Below, in pieces: positions 38,656 to 52,000 of a stretch of DNA of 64,000 nucleotides. Below the pieces are notes generated by a model, which was not told the DNA's origin, did not search any database, and was given only the letters and a program-made list of their open reading frames with translations. Source of the stretch: Allodiplogaster sudhausi (taxonomy: Eukaryota > Nematoda > Chromadorea > Rhabditida > Diplogasteridae); assembly GCA_945643635.1 (NCBI GenBank), contig CALZFC010000080.1:597001-661000 (forward strand), read 5' to 3'. The translations under genes and the position numbers were made by a program. Every line of letters starts with the position of its first letter. Position 1 is the stretch's first letter.

Positions 38656-39218
38656 CATTCATTAGATTAGAATACCAAGCTAGCTTATAATCGAAAATAT
38701 TTGTACGTATATTTTACTTTGCATCCTCCCAAAATCAGTTCAAGGTGATACAGTCTTTCCAGTTCTAGTGAGCTTGCATTCAATATATAGTACGTAATTT
38801 GTGTCAATTATATTTCAGCTCATTGTTCTCAATCCCAACAAAATATGCATGTAGCAGATATTAATTTATGATTTAATTTCTTTAGTATAAATTATGCGTT
38901 CACATGTATAGAAAATAAATTTATCTCCCGTACACATCAATTTCAAATTGCAAGCCACGTTGTGAAAAAGAATGATATAAAACTCAGTCCGAATATCAAA
39001 AGAGTCAATATCTATCATAAAACATATTGAATGAAATAATTGCCAAGTTACATACATAGCTCTACTACCAAGTAGTATGTTGAATATTCTGTTTCAATTT
39101 TGTTTAATCTCTAGCGGTCAGATGGCTACTCCAGATTCTGGATCTAAGCAAGCACTTTATGCACCACTTTCAAAGGTGAGTGGGTTCGGGAGGGAGCTCT
39201 GATGGAATTGAAGCTTCC
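38656..39218. other. Convergent intergenic region
   Basis: AT-rich 3' flanks of the membrane-protein gene and the adenylate kinase gene. A short plus-strand frame at 39,123-39,176 followed by GTGAGT was seen but no partner exon fits. Confidence 0.5.
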
Positions 39219-40784
<1,566 letters not shown>

Positions 40785-41160
40785 GCTTATCGCTGCTGCC
40801 AGTAGATGGTTTACCTTAATTATGGGACTTATTCTATAGAAAATTTTACCAATACAATGGAAGAAGCGGATGAACCAGCCACGCAAGCGCAACGAATGTT
40901 AGTAGAATGAGAGCTAAATTAAAAAGAAGTGCACTTATTGACACAATGCTGTCCTAGTCAATTAAAATGACATGCAGAGCGTTCGCACACACAGCGCAGA
41001 AAGTATAATACTTTAACCTTCTGGCGGGAAAGTTCGTTTTTAAGTTCGCATAAAACGTACTTTAAAAACGACAGAAACGAACTTTCCGCCGGAAACCGAA
41101 CTCGCCGGGTATAAGTTCGCTCTATTCACACTTTAGATTATTCGAATATTCGAATATTCG
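40785..41160. other. 5' flank of adenylate kinase with imperfect inverted repeat
   Basis: About 41,030-41,092 holds GGCGGGAAAGTTCGTTTTTA and a mirrored AACGAACTTTCCGCC, separated by about 30 bases. The stretch 41,140-41,165 is three overlapping TCGAATATTCGAAT palindromes. Confidence 0.6.
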
Positions 41161-41199
41161 AATTCATGTACGTCAAGACTTGCATGAGAGTCACTCACA

Positions 41200-41202
<3 letters not shown>

Positions 41203-41241
<39 letters not shown>

Positions 41242-41345
41242 GTCTCTCTGTCTCTGTCTCTCTCTCACTCTCTCTCTCTCTCTCTCTGTCTCTTGTCTCT
41301 CTGTCTCTCTGTCTCTCTCTCTCTCTGTCTCTGTGCCTCTCTCTC

Positions 41346-41384
<39 letters not shown>

Positions 41385-41480
41385 GTCTCTCTCTCTCTCA
41401 TTCTAATAACAGTTTCATGTACCAGGTCTCGCTGTTGATGTGAACACTACAAAGAGACCGAATTTACATACACAACACTC

Positions 41481-41526
<46 letters not shown>

Positions 41527-41741
41527 ACGGGGTACTTTTTATGTAAAAAGCAAAACATGTTGGGAAAACATTGACCACATGTGGGTTTGAACCCCTATGT
41601 GTCGCTGCTCGATGTGGCATAACTTGCTAGACCGGGCGTGATCGCTACTTCGCTTGTTTGAGGCGCTGCTCTCCCTGCGCTCGAAGGACCGGTGACGTGT
41701 TTGTCTGCACGCAAATGCACATATACAGGCATGTACCTGTG

Positions 41742-41775
<34 letters not shown>

Positions 41776-41963
41776 AAGAGAGAGAGAGAAGGGAGAGAGA
41801 GAGAAGGGAGAGAGAGAGAAGGGAGAGAGAGAGAAGGGAGAGAGAGAGAGAAGGGAGAGAGAGAGAGAGAGAGAAGGGAGAGAGAGGGAGAGAGAGAGAG
41901 AGAAGGGAGAGAGAGAGAGGAGAGAGAGAGAAGAAAGGGAGAGAAGGAAAGAAACAAGAATGA

Positions 41964-41995
<32 letters not shown>

Positions 41996-42421
41996 GAGGG
42001 AGAGAACAGGAGAAAGCATGTACAACTCAAGTAATCTTTTTGACACGCTGCCAAAATATGTGAGTTTTGTGTTTCTTTTGCTGTGAACACTACAAAGAAA
42101 CCGAAAGGTGACTCTCTCTCTCTCTATGTCATTACATTCTGCCCAGAAAGGCGGTTGTAATGAGATACAGAGAGATGTGAGTGCGCGGGGTGGTGGTTCG
42201 GGTCTAAGCGTTAGCAAAATTCAAATTCTAATTCCAGATTCAACGACGACCGCGCCAACACGACTCCATAAACCAGGTTAGCCAGTTTTTCAACTTTTGC
42301 AGCTTTTGTTCTCACGTTTTGCAAACAATTTAAACTGTTTTATAGCGAAAACGACAATAATAGCTGCAAAAGACGATTAACTGGCTTGTTTGTGGGTCGT
42401 GTTTGAGATTCCTGATAGCAC

Positions 42422-42453
<32 letters not shown>

Positions 42454-42474
42454 GAGAGAGAGAGGAGAGAGAGC

Positions 42475-42528
<54 letters not shown>
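41203..42528. repeat. Large CT/GA low-complexity block
   Basis: CT runs at 41,203-41,400 and 41,485-41,525, then a GA-rich minisatellite at 41,742-42,005 built from GAAGGGAGAGAGAGA units and followed by GAAA repeats, then CT at 42,112-42,126 and GA at 42,421-42,528. The phrase GTGAACACTACAAAGA occurs at about 41,451 and again at about 42,083. CT on the left and GA on the right could pair in one transcript. Confidence 0.9.
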
Positions 42529-43936
42529 ACGCAAACAGAATGTCGGGTCGGCCGGCAAAGCGGTTACGTGATACTCGCTCGCGGCACTTATCAGTGCATG
42601 CATTGCAAACGCAGCCAAGTAATAGGAAAACGAACTTTGAAGCGCGGGAGCAAATTGGTCACTTCAAAGTGCGTTTTCCGAGTGCGGGCAATGCGAACTT
42701 CCTGCGCTGTGTGCACTTGTCAATAATTTGCATTTGAAATTTAATAATTTCAGGAATGTTTTTTACACCTTCTTCACTAGCAATACTTTCCAATTAGTAA
42801 AATACGCATAATATATGAACAGATGTTCTACTTTCACAAATATCAGACAGTGTCAACAAAAATTCGGATATTTTAATAGAGGTGAAATTTTTTTTCTACC
42901 TTCATAACAGTTCAATATCCTAAATTCCATGATTAAATTGTTGATTTATTGAAAAAGACCACTTTTTGAATGTTGGCATCGCCATACGTACATACATAGA
43001 TAATGAGACACCACGGGAAATGCATTCGAGAACAGACAATGACGCAGTTATGTATGTACATATTTATGGAACAGCAGAGACGAAGATTGAGTATTCGAGG
43101 TGGCAAGGGAGCTGAGTTCGAGAGAGGAAGAGAAAAGGCAGTATGAGAGGGAGACACAGAGAGCGAGAAATAAATCGCTTGAGAAGGACAAATGGATTCA
43201 GAAAGAGAGAATAAGAGCAAAATTGGGAGCGAAAGTTGGCGAACAGGATAGAGAGAGAAAATAGAGGGAAACGGAGCAAGAGAAGAGTGAGAGAGAGAGA
43301 GTAAAAGATAGAGAGAGAGAGATCATGGAGTAGTTGCGCCAGGAGGACTCTTCTACATGGTTGAGCGGGGCAGGCCTGCAAAACATAACTCGATGATTGC
43401 GAGATATTTTCCCTTCGTCCATACAGTTCGCGCAAAAATCATTGTGATTTTACTGGATATTAAGGCAAAGTAGGGGAAATGCAACATTTCTATAAATGCA
43501 TAGCGAAAATAGATGACATTTGAACATTTGTTTGCAAACATTAAAACAATATTTTTACACACCAGAAGCATGTGCAGAGAAAGAAAGAGAAGAGAACTCA
43601 CAATACAAACAGTCGTATAGCGTGGGTCGCGGCATTTGAAGTGCCAGCTGATAAAAGCATAGAGATAAGCAGAGGGTGGGAGCGAGAACCAAGTATGAGT
43701 GAATGCGAGAATTTTAAAACATTTATCATATTAGGACGCTGTTCTTGCTATAGTTAGTTTTTTTTATTTTCAAATTATTTAACTGCAGTAAAATAAAGTT
43801 TGTATTGGGGAAATGCACATTACAGCTAAAAGTGTAGATCAATGAAGAAGTTGCCAAGAAGCTGAGAGATTTTTAAGAGGCCGACGTGCCATTTTCAAGC
43901 CAAGGCGCTGCCACTCTTCCGTTTTGCCTCTCTCTC

Positions 43937-43974
<38 letters not shown>

Positions 43975-43981
43975 CTCTCTC

Positions 43982-44028
<47 letters not shown>

Positions 44029-44268
44029 CAATTCCCTCCCTCCATTGACTTCCTTCTCTTCCTTTATCTTACACTCTCCATCTTTTCTGCTCGTAAACTC
44101 CTCCCTCTCCCTTCCTTTTGCTCACTCAACCCTCCTACTCTTGATGTGATCTCTTCAACATGCTTCACGTGAGCCCATCATCAATCTTCTAACGAGGGGA
44201 AAGTCTCCTGCTCTCTTATGCCTTCAAGATCTCTTGCTCAGCATTATCTTTCTCTCTCTCCCTCTCTC

Positions 44269-44299
<31 letters not shown>

Positions 44300-44605
44300 G
44301 CCTCTGACTTCGTTTCTTCCCTCCAAACGCACTTCGATGCATTACACCTTGACTACTCGGAACGAGACTCAATCGAAAATAGGATAAGAGGCTTTAGAGC
44401 ATTTTGTAATACTTTCCGCACTTCGAGTTGTTCCAGAGTAGTTACGGCTTACTCTTATTTTTCCTCCTACTTCTTTTCGCCTTCTTTCGTACTTCTTCTT
44501 ATTTTTTTCTCTCTCTCTCTCTCTCTTTCTCGCTTTCTATCGCTATCGCGCTCTCTCTCTATCTTTCTCTCTTCCTCTCTCTCTTCCTCTATCTCTTTCT
44601 CTATC

Positions 44606-44638
<33 letters not shown>

Positions 44639-44963
44639 TTCTCGCTCTCTTGCTTCATTTCCTTACCTCGACCAAGCTTAATAGTAAAAACGAAATGAGA
44701 AATCTAATGGTAAGGGTAAGGAGGAACATTACATAACAACCCAAGAAACAAAGACACAAAACAGGTTAATGGAAACCTGTATGCAACTTGATGGATGCTC
44801 GCAATATTTTGCGGGTAACTAAATCCTGGAAAACTCTTACGTCATTGACACTCATGACGTCGTGAGATAAAAATAGAGAAATAGATATGCATTGGAGAGC
44901 GAGGAGACACGCAAAGTGAGAAGTAGACGCAGGGGACTGAAGGGGAGAGAGCGAGAGACAGAC

Positions 44964-44999
<36 letters not shown>

Positions 45000-45253
45000 A
45001 AGAGAGAGAGAGAGAGATAGAGAGGGAAAAAGGAGGGAAGAACGAAAAGGCAATGGCAACGAGATCGATGATGCTGGCCCTAAGGCTGTTAGGGAATGTA
45101 TCTTCCTCAATTCGACAATGATACCAGCTGTCACCTAGTTCAGCACGAACATGTAGTTTCTCTTATTAAAAAAAACTTTAAGAAAAGTATAACAGGGAAA
45201 GACATATTACATATTAACCTGAATAGAGAAAGACTCTAGCTTCATGCGAATAC
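42529..45253. other. Intergenic region, mostly low complexity
   Basis: GA-rich at 43,100-43,320; CT runs at 43,931-44,032, 44,252-44,300 and 44,508-44,652; GA run at 44,940-45,020. Reading frames here encode only Ser/Leu or Arg/Glu runs. No gene supported. Confidence 0.6.
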
Positions 45254-45520
45254 TGTCATGCCCGGGGGCCAGAGCAAGCAGCAGCGGAGGCCACGCCTAG
45301 AAGAACAGCCTTCGCTGCCCCAGTGTCCGCCGGGAAGAGCGAGGAGGCGGCTGCCCCCATGGCCTGGTCCCCCCCTCTCTTCTATATCTTTCTCTGTATG
45401 TTTGGTTCTGAGTAAGACTTAAAGTATAAAGATATGTAAAGTAACAATGTGTAAATAGTCCCCAACTACAACACGGCGGCTAGGGGTCCGCCACAAGGTC
45501 GCCCGAACCCGACCGTAACA
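45254..45520 (+). repeat. 5' LTR (267 bp)
   Basis: Starts TG and ends CA. Compared with the 3' LTR it lacks the six bases ACGATG in the GTTCTGAGTAAG region and differs by a few substitutions or run-length changes. Confidence 0.88.
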
Positions 45521-45538
45521 TGGAGGTCCCGGGATTGA
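45521..45538 (+). promoter_or_regulatory. Primer-binding site candidate
   Basis: TGGAGGTCCCGGGATTGA begins with TGG (complement of tRNA CCA) directly after the 5' LTR. The priming tRNA was not identified. Confidence 0.65.
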
Positions 45539-48500
45539 GACGACTACGAGTGGATCCGCCCGTTTGTCGTCTCGCTATGCGTATGGCGGAGGTCAGTTTA
45601 TATTTATATTATTATAATAGAAACGGCCGCTGTATTGAATTAATTCCTTGTCTTCATGTATGATTAAGCGGCATATTATTTGGTCGTAGAGGAACCCCGC
45701 GCCTCCTCCCATGAGAGAATGAATCAGTGAATGTTTAAATTTTGCGGCAAGAAAGAGGCGCGAGTGCGACCAGGGGGAAAAAAGAGATAGATGAATGAAT
45801 GAATACAAGTGATTGTGATTTCCTTCCGTCACTAGTAAGCTTACTAAATGCTAACCACTCCACCGGCTCTAGAGCATGGAAAACTCTAAATTAATAAAGC
45901 GCATATTTTCGAGTTTCTCCTGCCAGAGATGCTGTTTGGTATGGCTAGACACCGCCGCCGTTTTAAATTTCAGTGTTCCTCCCTCAGCCATACACATATG
46001 CTACTCCACCCACCCCGCTACACCATTGCACATATTTAGTATATATTTACATACATACCTAGTCTTGCACCACTGTTACCATTACTATCGGGGGAAGCCA
46101 ACCAGACTGCTACGGCACACTCAAAAAACCCGAGCGCACGTGTTCCCTTCCCTCTTCAAAAAATCTTTTTTTTTTATTATTATGCAGATATTAATGTTTC
46201 TACATTCAAGATATTTCACTTTTCAGTCGTTCCGCATTTGATCAGTCTATGAATCGACTACTCATTGTAAGAGCACACGGCCCTTCTCTGTTTCTATCTC
46301 TAACCTAATTTTGGCAAGCAAATTCATCTTTTCTCCTTCTATGCATAGTTTTAATCTACTCTCTTATCACAAATTTTTTTTTTAAGCGTTTTCTATCATA
46401 TACCGTAATAGACATCTGTACGCCCACATCCTCTTTTTCTCTCACTTTCTCTCTCGCCCATTTACACCGTTTGCCTGAATTCGAATCCCGGCAGCTGCCA
46501 AATACATCGCCCACAAACCTGCGTCAGCCAGAGTAAATCTCTAAAAAAAAAAATTCTCTCTGTTCTTCCTCATGTCGTCGCCTTGCACTTTAAAATAGGT
46601 TGACCAGCACGGCGCCAACTGCCCCGTCTACGCGAATCCAGTTCTCTCGCTCTCTCGGAACAGTGATTCCGCTCACTAATACGCGTCTGGCTACTTGAAA
46701 ATCGCAGGCAACAAAAAATTTAAAGAGATAACAGGCGCCCGAAAACTTGGCCGCATCCAGGGAACGAACACGAAAAGGAGAAAAAGAAAAATTGAGGGAG
46801 ATTGAAAAAGAATTCGTATAGCAACAGATAGGCAAAATATTACTTACTATTCTATGCAATAATATTAGACTAGAATAATTTAACTGTATTAGAGCTCATC
46901 ATTCTCATATCCCACCCTTCCGTGTGCTCAATGAGATTCAAGAAGTCCGGTGACATAATATACAACGTCGTGCACGCGTTTGCTGCTGCATCCATCTTCA
47001 CAGAATTCCTGACGTCTACTTACTAACATAAATAACCACATAGAAAACACACTAAGGCACATGCATTTTTATATCTGGACAGACAGAAAACATGCTGCGA
47101 GGCTGTCCAGCGAACATAGCTGAAGCACAATAGACACTTTCGTACTGCTACGACCTCCGTCATCGATCTCGCTCGCGAGAGATCGACAATGACGACGAAC
47201 TACTCCTTAGAGGAACGCCACGGAAGAACAAGCTTTGCCTAACGAAGCAAGCCAGCAAAATCTTTGCTGAAAGATGGCAAACCACGCCAGAAGGACGTAC
47301 GGAATTTACAAAAGAAAGCAGCCGACGAATCAGAAGAAGACGACTACATACGATTACTAAGAAGACGACGACAGCACTGCAAAACCGATACCGACATGCT
47401 CACGACAATCAAATCGACTTCAGAAGAAAAACCACTCGGACGACATCTACTACTACTACTAAAGAAGACGCAGACATAAACATACCACATCTCGTAAGAA
47501 ACGTATATGTAGGCCTCATTGCATAAGACTAGACATGTTTCTCTTTGTCTCTTTATTTTTTCTTATTTGTTTCTTCAAGTTTAAAACCTAATTGCTAAAA
47601 TACTCTCTATCCCAATCCAAGTACAATTGAAAATCTCAACTGCTCTTTCTAGTGCACAACCAACAGGAAGCAACCAAAACAATCTATCTTATCTCGTAAC
47701 CCCAGCGTAGCCAGCCACATGGCCCTCCTCTTCCTCTCACAATGTCTCCCTCCTCCTCTCTCATACTCTCATCCTCTCCATCTGTCACAATGCTCTCTCA
47801 GTTCACTCATTTCAATACAACTCACTACGCGAAAAGAAAAAAATCAGCTACACTAACTTCTGCCACACGGATCAGTCGGATTATTCAGACTTGCGAGCTC
47901 CAGACAACTAAACTCCTGCTTCAAAAAAAAATCTCATCTCACCGCAGCACCTCTGGAACAACGTTCAAGATTTCTCAACTCATCTATTCGATAATCCACC
48001 GACGGATCTCTTCCGAGTCTTCATTCTAAATAACCATCCTTTCCACAGAATGCTGATCGCTACATTCAACATTCTCGCGCTCACGATGCTCTGAGAACTG
48101 GAGCAAGAGAATCTGCTCCTCAAGAAGCAGCTCTGCGAGCCAAAGCAAACTTAGCGGAATTTTGGAAAATGAGCGGGTGAGGAAAACAGAGAAGAAGAAA
48201 TAAACACCCGTTCCCAACAACTGGAAGAACAGAACGTGGAAAAGAAGAAAAAATGAGAACAAGTAGCTGCCCTCCGGAGCACAACGACGTATCACAATGA
48301 TAAGCAATGAGTAGAGCTGTGTCTAATTTCTCTCTCTCTCTTTCTCCGCTCTATCTCCCTCACTTGTTGTCCCACATGAAACGTAGCCGACTCCCTCCCT
48401 CCTAGCAATCACAATACCTTCTCCCGTGCGCTTATTCCCCGACTGTTCCAAAAACAAAAAAAAACTGTTAAAAAAATACCTCCTATTATTTCTCTTTTTT

Positions 48501-48627
48501 TCTCATTTCCGTCTCAACAATAACAGTTTTGCTCTTCTCTGAAAGTTCTCTTTTCTATTTTATTACAATCCTATTTCTTTCTTTTTCCGCTCTATTGTTT
48601 TAGTATAGAGTGAGAGGCCACTCTTGT

Positions 48628-48639
48628 AAAGGTAGGGGA
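48628..48639 (+). promoter_or_regulatory. Polypurine tract candidate
   Basis: AAAGGTAGGGGA ends exactly where the 3' LTR begins, the normal place for second-strand priming. Confidence 0.7.
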
Positions 48640-48913
48640 TGTCATGCCCGGGGGCCAGAGCAAGCAGCAGCGGAGGCCACGCCTAGAAGAACAGCCTTCG
48701 CTGCCCCAGTGTCTGCCGGGAAGAGCGAGGAGGCGGCTGCCCCCATGGCCTGGTCCCCCCTCTCTCTTCTATATCTTTCTCTGTATGTTTGGTTCTGACG
48801 ATGAGTAAGACTTAAAGTATAAAGATATGTAAAGTAACAATGTGTAAATAGTCCCCAACTACAACACGGCGGCTAGGGGTCCGCCACAAGGTCGCCCGAA
48901 CCCGACCGTAACA
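48640..48913 (+). repeat. 3' LTR (274 bp)
   Basis: Direct repeat of the 5' LTR, ending GACCGTAACA before the duplicated target ATAC. Confidence 0.88.
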
Positions 48914-49076
48914 ATACTACAACTTACAGATATCTACGGCGTTAAAGTAGCGCCCTGTTGTACGACAGAACGATAATTCTTGATGGTCAAAGTACTATTA
49001 AAGCGCACTAAAATTAAGTCACCATAATCCGTAGGTCCGTGTAGCCTCTTCATTTTGTGTACTTTCCCTATCGTTT

Positions 49077-52000
49077 ATGGGCGCGAGACAGGTTATCGCG
49101 TGTTGTTCCAGCTCGGTCGGCAGACCACGTGTTCGAAGGAAAGGTATGCGGTTCGTTCCTACGTGACTTTTGCAACTTTCTCTGAAGATTGTGAAGTTTT
49201 TCTATGCGTTATCAATGAACGTTTTCTGAAATAACTATCGTGGAATGCTTCAAACGTCCTTCTTAATAATTTTCTTTGCATTTCTCTTGGAAACGTTTTC
49301 TATTGAGAACCTGAGTGATCCTCGTCCCTGTGAACTTTGCTGCGAATGCCCAGTGATTTGAGCAATTCTCCATGAGTGGCCTCGTCCGTTTTCCGCGTAC
49401 TAACGGCGCGTTCCTTCTTCGATATGCTGCTTGTGCTACTGGGATGGTCCGTTTGCTTACCTTGAACACGTGATTGCGTTCTTTCCTCTTCATGTTCGAA
49501 TATTCCACAGTACCATTTATAAAGTGGTAACTGTTATATCAATGAATTGATTCTAGTTTCCTTCATTTGTAGACTCTTTTACCGTTTCGAGCTTACAATG
49601 GGCATCACCGAGGATCTCGTGAGCGGAGCAATGATTGGAGCTTTGGTCAGCTTTCAATGTTACTATCAGAATGTTTTTGATTTATTTCTTTTTATAATAT
49701 TGTTAAGTTTTTTGGTTGCCTCATCTTTAATATCTTCTTGTTTAGATTTTGGCTCCGCAGGTAGTGCAATTGCCGCAGCTGCCTTGGCTGGCGGTGGCTT
49801 CCTTCTCCTCCATTCGAGAAGTGCCTTTGCTGATGCTGGCACAGTACCAAAAGGTGATTTATATTTACAAACTTTACCGATTATAATTATTAGAATATTC
49901 CAATGACGCTTATTTAAATATTCAATGAAAATTATTAGAATATTCCAATGAAACATATTAGAATATTCGAATGCAAATTATTAGAATATTCCAATAGAAA
50001 ATTTTCTAGATAAGGCATGCGATCCGACTGACGCGGCTTTCTCCGTTCCACCGCGTGTTGATTTGCCCGTCTTCAAGACGGCCGATGTAGAGAAGCATGG
50101 AAAGGGGACGGAGCGCATCTGGGCCACCTACAAGATGGTTAGCCCTAGTTTTGTGTTCTTTTGAATCCCGGCAAGCGAAAGTAAATGGTGTCATTGTTAT
50201 TGGTGCTTTGCCTAGTAATCTCTTCTTCACGGAAAGTTACATTTAAGGATTTTTTTTAGTGAATTACATAATGTATTATTTCACCGTGGTATATATGGCC
50301 GTTCCTCATACAAAATTTAGCTTTTTGGAGCTTGACTTGAATAATTTTATTTAAAAAAATATTTTTCTCGTTTGTTTCTTTACAACATGCTTATCTATGA
50401 GATTTCACCTCAACCCAGGGTGTCTATGACATCACTGACTTTGTCAACTCCCATCCGGGCGGTAACAAGATTCTCATGGCCGCCGGCGGTGCCGTCGACT
50501 CGTTCTGGTCCCTCTACGCTCAACACAAGACGCATGAGGTTACTATATCTGTGATATTACTGTAGGATGCTTTGGACTATTTTTATGTGCCTTATTTCTG
50601 TTTACAAAATTGTATCAAAGTGTTTTTATAGTGAAAAATGCTTCAATATATTTCCATCTCAAGTTTACTTTCTTCAAACTTTAATTTTAAAGCTAAACTG
50701 CAGTATTCAGCGAATCATATAAATGCTTTTCTAGGTGATGGACATTCTCGAAGGAATGCGAATCGGCTCACTCGACCCGGCAGAGAAGATTCCGGAGGCC
50801 GCTATGGTGAATTTGCATGCTCTCTTGTTTCTCTCTCTCTCTCTCTTTCTCACTGTCTCTCTCTCTCGCTGTTTCTCTCTCTCTCTCTCTCCCTCTCGCT
50901 CTCTACATCTTTAGCAGTCCCTCTCTCTGTCATCTCCTCACTTTGTTTCTTCACCGCACATCATCTTCCTCTCGTTCCAGGATGCCTCGGACCCCTTCGC
51001 CAGCGACCCCAAGCGCCATCCCGCCTTGATCGTAAACAACCCGAAGCCCTTCAACGCGGAAACTCCTCCCGAGTTGCTCCTCGACAACTTCCGCACACCA
51101 AATGCGCTCTTTTTCGTCAGGAATCATCTGCCCGTGCCAAAGGTTGCAGTATTCGAAATACAACTATTTGGAATATTCGAGACACAACTATGATTTGGAA
51201 TATTCGAGATAGAACTAATTGGAATATTCGAGATAAGACTTTTTTTGGAATATTCGAGATACAAATTTATTTGGAATATTCGAGATACAACCATGATTTG
51301 GAATATTCGACGTAGAACTATTTGGAATATTGGATATTCAGCTATTTGGAATATTCGAGATACCACTATGGTTTGGAATATTCGAGATTCGAATTATTCG
51401 AAAGATATATATTATACTTATTGTTTATTCCAATTTTTCTCGATCATAATTTTTTATTACAGAGTTTTAAAGCATTTTTTTTAGACAGATTCTAAAGCGC
51501 ACCGTGTCAGCATCAGCGGAATTGGCCTATCGAGCACCGTTAACTTTTCGCCCGAAGAGCTGAGCAAAAAGTTTCCAGAGGTCCATATTACAAGCGTTGT
51601 GCAGGTATGCTTGTATGATAGCCTATCCATATTTTCTTATTCATTTACTTGTTAGCTATATACAAGTAAAACAATTATATATATTCCAATTAGAATTCGA
51701 TATTTTTTGTTGGGAAGATTGCGCGGCGCAATTTGCGCCAGTATATCCAATTTGTGTAGTGCGCCGGCAACCGAAGGGCCGACATGCAGCGTTTCAAGAA
51801 AGTGGCCGGTCTCATGTGGGAAGGCACTGCTATCAGCAATGCAAAGTGGACCGGTGTTCGACTGAGGGTGAGCTATTCTGATGTGTAGATATATTAGCCA
51901 TTTTTATAAGGCAGGAAAAAGATCTCTCTCTCTCTCTCATCCTTTCTCGGGTTTTGCCCCTTTTTAAGTTATGTATTTAAACTTGCATTAGCAATTTGCA

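Larger units (their letters stand above)
45254..48913 (+). mobile_element. LTR retrotransposon, apparently non-autonomous
   Basis: 3,660 bases bounded by two near-identical direct repeats that begin TGTCATGCCCGG and end CCGTAACA. A primer-binding-like site follows the first, a purine tract precedes the second, and ATAC flanks both outer ends (45250-45253, 48914-48917). The internal 3.1 kb has only short frames, such as a Lys/Arg/Glu-rich 71-codon frame at 47264-47479. I found no reverse transcriptase (YxDD), protease or integrase motifs, so it would depend on another element for movement. Confidence 0.85.

Noticed and set aside
39123..39176. Plus-strand exon candidate MATPDSGSKQALYAPLSK followed by GTGAGT
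   Set aside because: Good donor but no downstream exon; it would have to overlap the adenylate kinase gene on the other strand.
41539..42217. Long Ser/Leu-rich and Arg/Glu-rich frames
   Set aside because: Translations of CT/GA microsatellites without start context, splice partners or any domain.
47264..47479. 71-codon basic frame inside the LTR element, considered as gag
   Set aside because: No zinc knuckle or capsid-like pattern; kept only as part of the element.
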